Source of the DNA: Pseudomonadota bacterium
Lineage (GTDB): Bacteria; Desulfobacterota; Desulfobulbia; Desulfobulbales; JAGXFP01
NCBI GenBank assembly: GCA_018823285.1
Contig: JAHJIQ010000066.1
Location: forward strand, 1 to 64,000
Direction: 5' to 3'
DNA length: 64,000 nt
Positions within the stretch are counted from its first letter, which is position 1. The number at the start of each line of letters is the position of its first letter. Shown here one piece after another: positions 25,324-34,533 of this stretch. The notes below the pieces were generated by a model. It worked only from the letters and a program-made list of their open reading frames with translations, was not told the origin of the DNA and searched no databases. Both the position numbers and the translations under genes were made by a program.

Positions 25324-25371
25324 AAATACAGCCATGAGCTGATTGATTTACGCCAAATGATTTTGAGATAA
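25324..25371 (+). promoter_or_regulatory. 48-base upstream element, copy 1
   Basis: AAATACAGCCAT followed by GCTGATTGAT and, at the same spacing, ATTTTGAGATAA. It aligns without gaps to 27451-27498 (38 of 48 positions equal by my count), which lies before the second large exported-protein gene. It is likely a shared promoter or regulator site. No clear sigma-54 or sigma-70 core was assigned. Confidence 0.6.
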
Positions 25372-25459
25372 AAAAACATGCGTTCCGGCGGACCGGTGAG
25401 AGTCCGCAGTAAAATCTGATCCAGATCGATAATGGTCTATCCAAGTCAAGGAGGGAGAA

Positions 25460-27232
25460 ATGAAAAGCAAACAAGTGTCTCTGGTTTGTAATGTTCTGCT
25501 GCTCACATGGGTATTGGTCGCAAATAGCGGATGTTCCGGCAGCAGCTCAGGCGGGGAATCCTCCTCCGGTGGATCGGTAACCCAGCCGACTGCGGCGGCT
25601 TCGTCCTCCGTCGTAAGGGTGACGACATCCGGCTTGCTTGGTACGGGTCTGGTTGTACAAAATAATGGTACGGAAGATCTTGCCATAAACGAGAACACGA
25701 CAGCCTGGTTTCCTACACCCGTCAAGGAAGGAAGCAGCTGTGAAGTGACCATTGTGTCCCAGCCTGTTTCTCCGGCCCAGACCTGTGACGTGGTCAATGG
25801 CACGATGGTGGTAAACGGCGGCAGCGTTGTCGATGTTCAGGTGAAGTGCCTTACCTCGATTACCGAAAACTTTGATAGCGGGGAACTCGATTCCGGCTAT
25901 TGGCATACGAGCGGCGCCTATGACAGAAGAATTGTCGGCGGTCAGCTGCAGTTCAAACTGGCCGAGGCCGGCGAATTCGCTTTCGATCACCTGCCGCTCA
26001 GGAATTCCGGCTGTGGGGAGGTGGCTGCCGATGTGACGATCACCAACACCGATTTCACCGGCACCGGTGACAAGGCCTTTCGGACACGGCTCGAGAGTTG
26101 CGGGTATCATACAACCACGGAGGGTGAAGGGGCCGGGAACCGGACCGGGGATGTGAACGCCGCGATAATCTGGAGCGGCACCGAGGCTTCGTTCAAGGTG
26201 TTCCGGTGTTTAAACGACGACTGCAACACGACGGACTCGGTCGAATACCTCACTTTAGGCGACAGTGGCGGTGTCCCGCTGGGCACAGCTGCATTCAATT
26301 CCACTGCAACGCTGATGATTGACTGGGACACCATCCAGGCAAACCAGTTCACCTTCCAACTGAACAACAACCCGGCAGTGTCCTTTGATCCGGTCGCAGC
26401 AGGCGCACCGATCACTGCCGCAGCTCCTGCCAGGCCGGAAAAATACCTCGGCATCCAGATCGCCTTGACCAACCCGGAGGATCAGGCCGAAATGACGGCA
26501 ATCGTCGACAATGTGATCGATGGTTTACTTTCAGACAATTTCGACGGCGTGAGCTATCTGGACGGTTCGTTCTGGAAAAAAACCAGCGGACGGCGGCAGG
26601 TGGAAAACGGCAAGCTCGTTCTGGAGACCGGACAGGCCTATGTGAACAATATTGAGGCCGACACCCGTTTCAACAACTCCACCGACCTGCATTCCAATTA
26701 TGACATCATCTTCAGAGGGGCCGAGGTCGTTGAAGCTGATCTGACGTTAGATCCGGCGACGTTTGTTGTTGACAGCAACCCCGCGGATTCTGTTGAAGTC
26801 TCCGCATTGCTGGAAATGGAATTCAGGCCTCCCGGCACGAGCGAGAAGGATCTGACGGATCTCTTCGTGATCCGGGCGGCATTGAAAGAGGGGCCCTCCG
26901 GAGCGGGGACCGCAGACATTCTGGCGGTGGGATGCCGGGATTCTTCCTGCGGGACAAAGTATGCCATCGCCAATGACAGCCGGAGTTTCGCCGCCGCCGT
27001 GGTCAAGGGCCAGCCGTATCACCTGAAAATCGAACACCTGGGCAACGGAGTGATCAACGTATCCCTGGATCAAAATGAGACACTTTCCGTGGATCTGTCT
27101 TCAATCGCCCAATTTGCAACTACGGAATTCTCCGGGGTCAGATTGAGCGTGGCGTCCCAGGGAACGGATGCCCCCGGGGAAGAGGCATTTATTCGGGCAT
27201 TCTTTGAAAATGTCAGTGCCGGAGGGCCGTAA
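25460..27232 (+). CDS. Large exported protein with two jelly-roll-like domains
   Basis: A 590-residue surface or secreted protein. The N-terminal hydrophobic stretch ends in ANSGC followed by a Ser/Gly-rich linker (SGSSSGGESSSGG), suggesting a lipoprotein although the lipobox is imperfect. Two related beta-rich domains follow: one opening with ITENFDSGELDSGYW near residue 135, the other with LLSDNFDGVSYLDGSFW near 355. This opening is typical of concanavalin/LamG-like jelly-roll domains that bind glycans. No catalytic motif is recognised. The ATG at 25460 has a very strong AAGGAGGG site. It shares an upstream element with the next large gene, so the two are likely co-regulated, and both may act on or with the exopolysaccharide made downstream. 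Confidence 0.72.
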   Translation: MKSKQVSLVCNVLLLTWVLVANSGCSGSSSGGESSSGGSVTQPTAAASSSVVRVTTSGLLGTGLVVQNNGTEDLAINENTTAWFPTPVKEGSSCEVTIVSQPVSPAQTCDVVNGTMVVNGGSVVDVQVKCLTSITENFDSGELDSGYWHTSGAYDRRIVGGQLQFKLAEAGEFAFDHLPLRNSGCGEVAADVTITNTDFTGTGDKAFRTRLESCGYHTTTEGEGAGNRTGDVNAAIIWSGTEASFKVFRCLNDDCNTTDSVEYLTLGDSGGVPLGTAAFNSTATLMIDWDTIQANQFTFQLNNNPAVSFDPVAAGAPITAAAPARPEKYLGIQIALTNPEDQAEMTAIVDNVIDGLLSDNFDGVSYLDGSFWKKTSGRRQVENGKLVLETGQAYVNNIEADTRFNNSTDLHSNYDIIFRGAEVVEADLTLDPATFVVDSNPADSVEVSALLEMEFRPPGTSEKDLTDLFVIRAALKEGPSGAGTADILAVGCRDSSCGTKYAIANDSRSFAAAVVKGQPYHLKIEHLGNGVINVSLDQNETLSVDLSSIAQFATTEFSGVRLSVASQGTDAPGEEAFIRAFFENVSAGGP

Positions 27233-27252
27233 AACCAGGTTTGACCGCCGAC

Positions 27253-27290
27253 GCGGAACGGGGAGTGGCGGATGCTCCCCGTTCCGCTTT
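27253..27290 (+). terminator. Rho-independent terminator
   Basis: A 13-base-pair perfect stem, GCGGAACGGGGAG with CTCCCCGTTCCGC, loop of nine bases and a short T-run, 20 bases after the stop of the exported-protein gene. Confidence 0.85.
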
Positions 27291-27336
27291 CCTGACGAGA
27301 AGGGTGGTTCAATAAACAATCTGGTTCCCTCTCTCG

Positions 27337-27376
27337 ATTTCAGCCGATAACTCTTCGACAGGCTCACTGTCATCCT
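27337..27376. repeat. Dispersed repeat family 2, copy 1
   Basis: ATTTCAGCCGATAACTCTTCGACAGGCTCAC is closely matched at 60272-60311, and its CTTCGACAGGCTCA core occurs twice at 60349-60391. This core is a short repeat common between genes in many bacteria. It lies between a terminator and the next gene's upstream element. Confidence 0.6.
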
Positions 27377-27450
27377 TTTGCAGGTTCACGGCAGGGCCAG
27401 CCTGAAAGGTCTAGCCCAAATGAATCTCGGACCTGTTCCTGATACGAAGA

Positions 27451-27498
27451 AAATACAGCCATCCGCTGATTGATCTGCCCACTATTATTTTGGGATAA
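27451..27498 (+). promoter_or_regulatory. 48-base upstream element, copy 2
   Basis: It matches 25324-25371 without gaps (AAATACAGCCAT, GCTGATTGAT, ATTTTGGGATAA). It lies directly before an AAGGAGG site. In copy 1 the element is about 90 bases from the start codon, here about 55. Confidence 0.6.
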
Positions 27499-27551
27499 GG
27501 AGGGTGTCTGTTTCGAACATTTTTCTTGTTTCAACCATGAGGATAGTCGGC

Positions 27552-30500
27552 ATGAAGATAAAACGAATATTGTTTCTCGGTTTCCTGGTTTATCAGGCGC
27601 TCACCGCAAATCTCTGGGCGGCAACGTATTATGTGGATAATGCCGCGCCGAATACCAGTGACACGAATCCGGGGACCATCCAGGAGCCGTGGCGGAACTG
27701 TCCGGGAATGGTCGGCTGGGCGGGAACGGCGACACTTGCCCCGGGAGATGTTGTAAAATTCAACAGTTCCTCCACCTGGAAGGGCGCGGGAGGCAACGCC
27801 TTGCTTGAAGCAACCGGGGGTGTCACCTATGACGGGAGTTCCTGGGGGACAGGAGTCAGGGCGACGCTGCAGGCTGTGGGATCATTCGTTCGCGCGATTG
27901 TCAGCATCCAGAAGGATGATCCCGTCATCGCAACGGTTGTGCAGGGATTTAACGTCAACGGCAACGGGACCTCGAATTCCGGGATGACGGTCAACTGGCC
28001 GTCATCCGTGAATCTGACCGGAGCGGTCAAACGGATCGAGAACTGTGATGTTCATGACCTGCGGCCACTGAAAGGCGGCGCCGCGCGATATGGGATCAAG
28101 GTCGGCGCTATCGGCGGGGATACCTGTAAAAACGTTGAGATCCTGAACACCAGGGTCCACGATATAAGCACCACCGGTATCGCAATCTATCCGGCCGTCA
28201 ATTGTCCCACCTGTCTAATCGAAAATGTCACGATCCGGGGGTGCACGGTCGGTCCGAATATCAGTCAATATGACACATGGAACGGCACCGGAATCATTTT
28301 TAAGAACAATCAGGATAATGTTCTGCTCGAGAATTCGGAAATCTTCGACGCAGTATTAAATAACGTGATTATCCAGGATGATGGAAGCGGCGCCCCGCAA
28401 AAACTCACCATCCGGCACAACCTGATTCACAACGGACCGAGTCATGGAATCACGGTCCAGACCCCGACGACAACAATTTTTGACGTGTATGGAAATGTGA
28501 TTTATGGAAACGGGAAAAACGGCATAGAGTTTTCCACGGCCATCAAGGGGAGTTCGAACAGGGTAAAGATTTACAACAACACCTTGTACCAGAACACGGG
28601 GGGAGAAATAAATTTCAGCAGCAGCAGCGCCACCTACGCCCTGCTGGAAATCAAAAACAATATCCTCTATTCGGTAAGCGGCCAGACCCCTCTCAGAAGC
28701 GCTCTCGGGAATATCATTACCGCGCATTCAAACAATCTTTACTATCGGCCGGGCGGGGGAACCCTTGCGACCGTAGGGGGGACAAGTTATACGTCATTAG
28801 CCGACACACCGACATACCTTCTTGTTTTTGAAAAATCAGCCAGTCTGACGGATCCGAAATTTGTTGATCCGGTGAGAGGGGTCTATTCGATAGCTGCAGG
28901 TTCCGGAGCGATCGGCACGGGCGTCGATCTCGGGTTTCCCTTGCTGAATCCTGCATCGTCATGGCCGGGAAACATTATCCTTTCCAGCCAGGATGCCTCC
29001 ACCGGCTATGCGATCGGAGCGTATACCGCGCCTCTTGCCCAGAAGACCCTGATGGGCCTGAAGGTCGACGGGCCCGGCAGTGTCGAGGAGAACGGCACCG
29101 CGACGTATACCGCCACGGCGATCTGGAGCGACGGCAGCACCAGCGCCGTAACGCCTGAGTGGAGTGTGAGTTCGGCGTATGCGAAAGTCAGCATCGACGG
29201 GGTTGTGACCACCTCGTCGGTGGTCGGCGATCAGGCCATGACCGTCAGTGCCGGCTACGCCTATGGCGGAATAGCAAAAACCGCGGCCATGACGGTAACC
29301 ATTATCAAAGTGCCGCCAGCTTTGAGCGGTCTGAAAATCGACGGGCCGGGCAGCCTGGAAGAGAACGGCACCGGAACCTATACCGCCACCGCCACCTGGA
29401 GTGACGGCAGCACCAGCGTGGTGACGCCGCTCTGGAGCGAGAATTCCGCGTATGCGACAATCAGCGCCGACGGGGTGATGACTGCCTCGACGGTCCCCTC
29501 CGACCAGATCGTCACCGTCAGCGCCGATTTCACTGCCGACGGGGTCACGAAAACGGCGGCCATCGAAATCGGCATTACAAAAGTGGCGATAAGCCTCAGC
29601 GGCCTGAAGATCATCGGGCCGCTCAGCGTAAACGAGAGCAGCAGCGGAATCTATGCCGCCACCGCCACCTGGAGCGACGGCAGCACCACGGTGGTGACGC
29701 CGCTCTGGAGCGAGAACTCGTCATATGCGATGATCAGCACCATCGGGGTCTTGACCACTTCAGCGGTGCCATCCGACCAGATCGTCACCGTCGGCGCCGG
29801 CTACACCGCCGACGGGATCACGAAGGCAGCGTCCCTGCCGGTAAGCATTACAAAAGTGACGCTCAGTTTGAGCGGGCTGAAGATTGACGGGCCGACCAGC
29901 GTGAATGAGAACAGCAGCGGGACCTATACGGCAAGGGCGACCTGGAGTGACGGCAGCGCCACCACGGTGACCCCCCTCTGGAGTGAGAATTCCACGTATG
30001 CGTCAATCAGTTCCGCCGGGGTGCTGACGACCTTGTCGGTGCCCTCCGACCAGAGTGTTACCGTCACCGCCGGTTATTCCTCCGGCGGGGTAACGAAAAC
30101 AGCGTCGTTGACGGTAAGTATCACCAAGCCCTCTTCCGGGGCGATTCTGCTTTTCCGGGCCGAAGCGGGGACGTTCACTCCGCCGACCATGGAGATTGCC
30201 ACCGCGCCGGAAATCCCCGGCGGCTCCTATATCACGCCTACCGTCAGCAATTCGGGGAGCGCCGTTTACGATTTCAATATCACCCGGCCCGGCACCTATA
30301 AAATTGTCGGGGAGGTCTATTCCGCCAATGCGGCGTCCGACTCGTTCAGGGTCAAGATTGACGATGCCCCGGAAGATATCTGGGACTTGAATCCTGAAGG
30401 GAATTCCGCCCTGTACAACGTCTGGCGGCAGGACGAGGTCACCGCCAGGGGCACGGGAACATTCGCCGCCCCGCAATTTGATCCGTTGCGAATACAGCTG

Positions 30501-31058
30501 GCGGAGGGGCCGCACACAATTACGATCAGCGGCCGGGAGCTGAATTCGAGGCTGGCTTATTTCTATCTGGTAATGGGACCCGGGAGTACGGAACTGATCG
30601 AGGCGGAGTCCGGAAAATTGACTCTGCCGATGAAGGTCGCGACTGATGCCGGGGCATCCGGCGGCGCCTGTATAGAAACCACGACCAGTGATTCGGGGAG
30701 CGCGGTGTTCACCTTTGATATCGCCCAACCCGGCACCTATAAAGTGCTCGCCAACACCTATGCCGCCGATTCGGGGACTGATTCCTTCCTGGTCAGTGTA
30801 GACAACGGCCCCGAGGACATCTGGGACTTGAATCCCCAGGGTGATCCTGCCCTGTACAATGTCTGGCGCCAGGATGAGGTCACCGCCCGCGGAGACGGAT
30901 CATTCAAGGCGCCGCAGTATGATCCGATGACGGTGCAGCTGGAGTCCGGCCCCCACACCATTACCTTCAGCGGCCGAGAGGTCAATACGAGGCTGGATAA
31001 CTTCTATCTGCGGAAAATATCGACTGAAACGGAGGTTACCGGGATAAAAATCGACTGA
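27552..31058 (+). CDS. Giant exported beta-helix / Ig-like / carbohydrate-binding protein
   Basis: About 1168 residues. A signal peptide (KRILFLGFLVYQALTANLWA) leads to a right-handed parallel beta-helix of about 450 residues, with pectate-lyase-like turns such as NVEILNTRVHDIS, LENSEIFDAVLNNVIIQ and RVKIYNNTLYQN, as in polysaccharide lyases and epimerases. Four tandem Ig-like (BIG2) repeats of about 89 residues follow (29050-30130), each with GLKIDGP and TWSDGS. Last come two near-identical domains (30150-30590 and 30595-31020) with PEDIWDLNP and YNVWRQDEVTARG, likely carbohydrate-binding. The ATG at 27552 is chosen for its signal peptide and a GAGGA site; starts at 27504 and 27537 are possible. 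The protein ends at TGIKID, exactly as a fifth Ig repeat would begin. It probably binds or trims matrix polysaccharide. Confidence 0.78.
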   Translation: MKIKRILFLGFLVYQALTANLWAATYYVDNAAPNTSDTNPGTIQEPWRNCPGMVGWAGTATLAPGDVVKFNSSSTWKGAGGNALLEATGGVTYDGSSWGTGVRATLQAVGSFVRAIVSIQKDDPVIATVVQGFNVNGNGTSNSGMTVNWPSSVNLTGAVKRIENCDVHDLRPLKGGAARYGIKVGAIGGDTCKNVEILNTRVHDISTTGIAIYPAVNCPTCLIENVTIRGCTVGPNISQYDTWNGTGIIFKNNQDNVLLENSEIFDAVLNNVIIQDDGSGAPQKLTIRHNLIHNGPSHGITVQTPTTTIFDVYGNVIYGNGKNGIEFSTAIKGSSNRVKIYNNTLYQNTGGEINFSSSSATYALLEIKNNILYSVSGQTPLRSALGNIITAHSNNLYYRPGGGTLATVGGTSYTSLADTPTYLLVFEKSASLTDPKFVDPVRGVYSIAAGSGAIGTGVDLGFPLLNPASSWPGNIILSSQDASTGYAIGAYTAPLAQKTLMGLKVDGPGSVEENGTATYTATAIWSDGSTSAVTPEWSVSSAYAKVSIDGVVTTSSVVGDQAMTVSAGYAYGGIAKTAAMTVTIIKVPPALSGLKIDGPGSLEENGTGTYTATATWSDGSTSVVTPLWSENSAYATISADGVMTASTVPSDQIVTVSADFTADGVTKTAAIEIGITKVAISLSGLKIIGPLSVNESSSGIYAATATWSDGSTTVVTPLWSENSSYAMISTIGVLTTSAVPSDQIVTVGAGYTADGITKAASLPVSITKVTLSLSGLKIDGPTSVNENSSGTYTARATWSDGSATTVTPLWSENSTYASISSAGVLTTLSVPSDQSVTVTAGYSSGGVTKTASLTVSITKPSSGAILLFRAEAGTFTPPTMEIATAPEIPGGSYITPTVSNSGSAVYDFNITRPGTYKIVGEVYSANAASDSFRVKIDDAPEDIWDLNPEGNSALYNVWRQDEVTARGTGTFAAPQFDPLRIQLAEGPHTITISGRELNSRLAYFYLVMGPGSTELIEAESGKLTLPMKVATDAGASGGACIETTTSDSGSAVFTFDIAQPGTYKVLANTYAADSGTDSFLVSVDNGPEDIWDLNPQGDPALYNVWRQDEVTARGDGSFKAPQYDPMTVQLESGPHTITFSGREVNTRLDNFYLRKISTETEVTGIKID

Positions 31059-31084
31059 TCGCCGCTTCTTGTCGCAGCCGGTGG

Positions 31085-31204
31085 AAAAGGATCAAATACT
31101 GTGGTGAACCTGCAAAACAAGTGTATTCCTCGAGGCTCGAAGGCTCCGGATTGCAGCTCCCAGCCGCAGGGAGCTGCAATCCGGACAGGATTTGATCCTT
31201 TTTA
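31085..31204. terminator. Nested bidirectional terminator between convergent transcripts
   Basis: An outer inverted repeat AAAAGGATCAAAT (31085-31097) / ATTTGATCCTTTTT (31191-31204) encloses an inner GC-rich stem of about 16 pairs (CCGGATTGCAGCTCCC with its complement, 31147-31186). It separates the giant exported-protein gene from the end of the minus-strand polysaccharide locus. Confidence 0.85.
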
Positions 31205-31220
31205 CAGGTTCGGCGGAACC

Positions 31221-32111
31221 TTAGCGAGATTCATAAACTTTTCTGGAGCGCAGCAGAACCCACAGCCAGGGGAACTGCTTGCGAATGAAAGTTCGCAGCC
31301 AGTAAATCGGCCATAATCTCCCCCCGTGCCGTTTTATAAACAGCATCCACTCCGCGGCCGGGATCATCGCGTTGGGTCTGGTCAAACGGTCAACACGTTT
31401 CTGAAACGGGAGGGAATTGTCCTTAAGCGAACCTTTCAGGCTGTTTCTCGAGCAGGTTCCCGCATATCCGGGAGCGACCCAGCTTGAAAAGCCATGCTCT
31501 CCGGCACGGAGGCTGTAATCATAGTCTCCGCCGCAGTGGGTGAAGTCCGCACTCAGATTGCCGACAAGAGCCGCGATCTCCCGCGGCACCAGGACGCAGT
31601 TGCCGTTGATCACCTCACAGGGTTTTGGTTGATCAGAGGGGGGAACCAGCCTGTATGACAACGGGCTCCAGGACCTGATCTTCCTGCTCCCGCCGTAGGT
31701 CAATGCCCCGGTTGCCGCATCGTGCATCGCCCCGGTGACAATACACTCTTTGCCGGTCTCATTTTTTAGGCGACATGAAGTGGTGTACAGGGTCCGGACG
31801 GCATGGGGGTAAAGCAGGGAATCATCGTTGAGCCATAAGTAGAAGTCGTAGTCTTTTTTCAGCGCCTCCCCGAAGGCCAACCTCATTCCCCCTCCCCAGT
31901 AGAGGTCTCCCGTACCCTGCAGAACGATGGTCCCGGGGAAACGGTTTTTCACCGCATCTCCGGTGCCGTCCGTGCAGCCATCGTCAACCAGGTATACGCT
32001 CAGGCGGATGTTGTCGATGTTCTCCTGGCCTTTTAAACTGTCGAGGCAGGCAAGGGTTGATTCTTTGCGATTGTGGCAGGTCATCAGGACGGCAATTTTT
32101 GTTTCAACCAT
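31221..32111 (-). CDS. Family 2 glycosyltransferase
   Basis: A 296-residue GT-A fold glycosyltransferase, last gene of the polysaccharide locus. The nucleotide-sugar-binding start IAVLMTCHNRKESTLACLDSL, the VYLVDDGCTDGT motif and the DxD-like LWLNDDSLL are visible. It adds a sugar to the lipid-linked repeat unit on the cytoplasmic side; donor and acceptor are unknown. The upstream in-frame ATG at 32159 would add 16 residues, but the ATG at 32111 has a GGAG site and begins just before the domain. It follows the sulfotransferase by about 50 bases. Confidence 0.88.
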   Translation of the reverse strand: MVETKIAVLMTCHNRKESTLACLDSLKGQENIDNIRLSVYLVDDGCTDGTGDAVKNRFPGTIVLQGTGDLYWGGGMRLAFGEALKKDYDFYLWLNDDSLLYPHAVRTLYTTSCRLKNETGKECIVTGAMHDAATGALTYGGSRKIRSWSPLSYRLVPPSDQPKPCEVINGNCVLVPREIAALVGNLSADFTHCGGDYDYSLRAGEHGFSSWVAPGYAGTCSRNSLKGSLKDNSLPFQKRVDRLTRPNAMIPAAEWMLFIKRHGGRLWPIYWLRTFIRKQFPWLWVLLRSRKVYESR

Positions 32112-32162
32112 GAGAGCGGCTCCGGGGTGATGAGTATTCCTTTCGGCCGGCTTCTCCACTTG

Positions 32163-33113
32163 TCAGTAGAGGTGTCCGGCGGGTGGCGTCTTTCTTTCTC
32201 TCCGCGACAGCAGGAAATTTACGGGAGGGTAGAGGGCCGATCTGAGCAGGTCGGAAAACATGCCGTCCAGGTTCAGGTCGGTTTTCTTCGACACGAGGGC
32301 AGTTAAATCGCCCAGGCTGTACCCCATGGCATGGAGATGTTCCTCGCCCAGCCAAGCCAGATAGCGGATGGCCCAACGCCGGCGAAAGGGGTTGTTGAAG
32401 GTCTTCTGCCACTTGGCGAGGGAGTTGTCGCTCAAAACTTGATATTCCCTGATGCCGGTCTTGTCTCCCAGGCTGCCTTCCAGGCTGACATCCTGAAACG
32501 ACTCGATCATCTTTCCGGTGTATTCAAGTTCCAGATAGTCGCATAGCCGTTTCAACTCCCGGGCGGGTGACTGGACAAGGCGTTCGTACTGCAAGGCATG
32601 GACCTGCGAAGAATGCTCGTTGTAGGCATTGATGAGGTTCCTGCTCCCGTCGTACAGGTCCAGCTGCCAGACCTGCGGCTTCCATTTTCCCTTGCACCAG
32701 CTGTTGATGATTGAGGCAATGACGGCCAGGGGGTTACGCCACAGGAATACGAATTTGGCTTCCGGGAAGATCTCGAAAATTTCATTGACGATCAAATGGT
32801 ATCTCGGGGTTTTATCCAGAAAATATCTGCTCCCGGGAGGAGAGTTCTTCTGATACAGATTTAAGGCGAAAGCCCGTAGTTCATCGAGATAATCCCGGCG
32901 TCCATTTGGAAGTTGCTGATAAAAATCCCGGATCGCCTTGACCGCATACCCGTGTCCGTACTGCGACTTGACGCCGTCGGCCTTCAAGGTGCAGGCGAAA
33001 GGGAGCAGCAGCCATGGTTCGGACACCGTCGCGACCTGCCCGGAGGTGGCCAGGATCCGTTGCAGCAGGGTGGAGCCGGACCGTGGCAGGCTGAAGATGA
33101 AGATCGGTTTCAT
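32163..33113 (-). CDS. Sulfotransferase
   Basis: A 316-residue cytosolic-type sulfotransferase. The 5'-phosphosulfate-binding loop is FSLPRSGSTLLQRIL at the N-terminus, and the 3'-phosphate-binding region is likely in KFVFLWRNPLAVIASIINSW (Arg and Ser positions as in the family). It would transfer sulfate from PAPS to a hydroxyl or amine of a glycan or other acceptor. Within a Wzx/Wzy locus this points to sulfation of the exopolysaccharide or its lipid-linked unit. No PAPS-making genes are in the window; sulfate activation to APS is expected if this is a sulfate reducer, but PAPS needs an additional APS kinase. Confidence 0.87.
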   Translation of the reverse strand: MKPIFIFSLPRSGSTLLQRILATSGQVATVSEPWLLLPFACTLKADGVKSQYGHGYAVKAIRDFYQQLPNGRRDYLDELRAFALNLYQKNSPPGSRYFLDKTPRYHLIVNEIFEIFPEAKFVFLWRNPLAVIASIINSWCKGKWKPQVWQLDLYDGSRNLINAYNEHSSQVHALQYERLVQSPARELKRLCDYLELEYTGKMIESFQDVSLEGSLGDKTGIREYQVLSDNSLAKWQKTFNNPFRRRWAIRYLAWLGEEHLHAMGYSLGDLTALVSKKTDLNLDGMFSDLLRSALYPPVNFLLSRRERKTPPAGHLY

Positions 33114-33144
33114 TGCTCAGGCCATTGTTGTTGTTTTAGCGCTT

Positions 33145-34533
33145 TCAGGCATTGCGCTGATAATTTGTCTTGAGGAGAAATCTCTGCCTGCCGACGGCGA
33201 TGACCGACAAGAGATTTTCCTTGAAAAGGCAGATCTCCTTCAGGCTGATAAAGGTATTGATCCTCATTTTTTTCAGGCAATAACCGGCCATCAGCAGATT
33301 CTGGACAGCGATGCCCGTCCCTGCCCCGATGGCAACCCCGATATAATCGTAGCGGCCGATCAGGACAAAGCTCACCAGAATGCTTAAAGAACCGCTGAAG
33401 ATGGAGATTGCCAGAAGCACCTTCTCCTTTGAAGACATCATCAGGAGCACCCCCGGCACGCCGGTGCAGAGGTTGATGATATTGGCAACTGCCAGAATGG
33501 TTAAGATCAGGTTGCCGCCGGCATAACTCTCTCCATAGAGATGATGCAGTATGGTTTTTCCGAAAATCAGGATGAACAGCAGGGCGATTATCGATGGCAC
33601 CCCGGCAATCGTCGCGGTGCTTCTGAGGACTTTTTCAAGGTCGGCATGTTTTTTTTCGGCATACAGCTTGGCGACCATGGCCGGAATGACCAGTCTCACA
33701 ATTTGCAGGGTTGCCGTGAGCAGAATCACCACCCTCCAGGCGGCGCCGTATAATGCGACGCTTTCGGCGGTGCTGTAATATCCGAGCAGCCAGAGGTGGC
33801 CTTGCTGCAGGCCGGTCAGGAAAATGGCCGAGAAGCAGAACGGCCATGAAGTCTTCAGTATTTCGGAGGCATGAATCGACCCGGCGCCACTCAAGCGGGA
33901 AGTGCTTTGAAATAACGCCGCCGAACCTGCCAGAATATTTACCGCGTAGGTGCAGATCAGGATCAACAAGGCGGTATTGATGTCTATTTTCACCTCCAGC
34001 AGGAAAAGTGTTGCCAGCACTGCAATGTAGAGAAAGTTTGGAATCAGTCCGTCAAACAGGGTGGCAAGTCTGGTGTCGTGCAGGCCCCGGAAAGACTCGG
34101 CGATCAACCTCTGCAGGGTCACCAGGGCCAACCATACTGCGAGGTAGGAGATGAGTTCGCCCATCACGACTGAATTGAATATCCTGACCGACACAAACCG
34201 GCCGAACCCTGAAAGAAGCAGTGCGGCGGCCACCATGGCCGACAACGCTCCGATCGACAATGTCCTGCGGATTGCCTGCCGGGCCCGCCCCGGCATCGCC
34301 AGGGCCAGTGACCCGGAGATAATGCGGACAATCGACCGTTCCATCCCCAGCAAGGAAAAGAGCACCAGGAAATCCATGAGGCTTACACAGAGGAAATAGA
34401 CTCCCATCTCCTCTGCCGAAAGCATTCTGGTCAGCAGGGCGACCAGGATGAGGCCGATCGGCAGGGCCAGGATTTTCAGCCCGACGACCCACAACCCTCC
34501 TGAAAATAAATTTCGTTTGATTGCATCATCCAT
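33145..34533 (-). CDS. Polysaccharide flippase (Wzx type)
   Basis: A 462-residue membrane protein of the MOP/PST superfamily with about 12-14 membrane segments. The opening LFSGGLWVVGLKILALPIGLILVALLTRMLSAEEMGVYFL is typical of oligosaccharide-lipid flippases. It would move the finished undecaprenyl-linked repeat unit across the inner membrane. Its start overlaps the stop of the polymerase gene by 8 bases, so the two are translationally coupled. The C-terminal tail is basic. Confidence 0.9.
   Translation of the reverse strand: MDDAIKRNLFSGGLWVVGLKILALPIGLILVALLTRMLSAEEMGVYFLCVSLMDFLVLFSLLGMERSIVRIISGSLALAMPGRARQAIRRTLSIGALSAMVAAALLLSGFGRFVSVRIFNSVVMGELISYLAVWLALVTLQRLIAESFRGLHDTRLATLFDGLIPNFLYIAVLATLFLLEVKIDINTALLILICTYAVNILAGSAALFQSTSRLSGAGSIHASEILKTSWPFCFSAIFLTGLQQGHLWLLGYYSTAESVALYGAAWRVVILLTATLQIVRLVIPAMVAKLYAEKKHADLEKVLRSTATIAGVPSIIALLFILIFGKTILHHLYGESYAGGNLILTILAVANIINLCTGVPGVLLMMSSKEKVLLAISIFSGSLSILVSFVLIGRYDYIGVAIGAGTGIAVQNLLMAGYCLKKMRINTFISLKEICLFKENLLSVIAVGRQRFLLKTNYQRNA

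Larger units (their letters stand above)
24948..25459. other. 512-base non-coding region with a terminated, structured plus-strand segment
   Basis: No supported gene. Visible structures are a hairpin GCCCCCCT/AGGGGGC (25059-25091), nested pairings CTGT-GAAAATGG (25201-25212) with CCATTTTC (25243-25250) and ACAG (25255-25258), and a short terminator at 25273-25294. Because a plus-strand terminator with no gene before it is unusual, a small RNA ending near 25294 is possible. The last 140 bases hold the 48-base element shared with the gene at 27552, a hairpin GCGGAC/GTCCGC (25388-25407), and the AAGGAGGG ribosome site of the next gene. Confidence 0.5.

Noticed and set aside
25381..25415. A CCGGTGAGAGTCCGC segment resembling the cobalamin riboswitch core
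   Set aside because: The remaining conserved blocks (including the GCCACTG box) are missing and the downstream gene has no link to B12; it is more simply a GCGGAC/GTCCGC hairpin.
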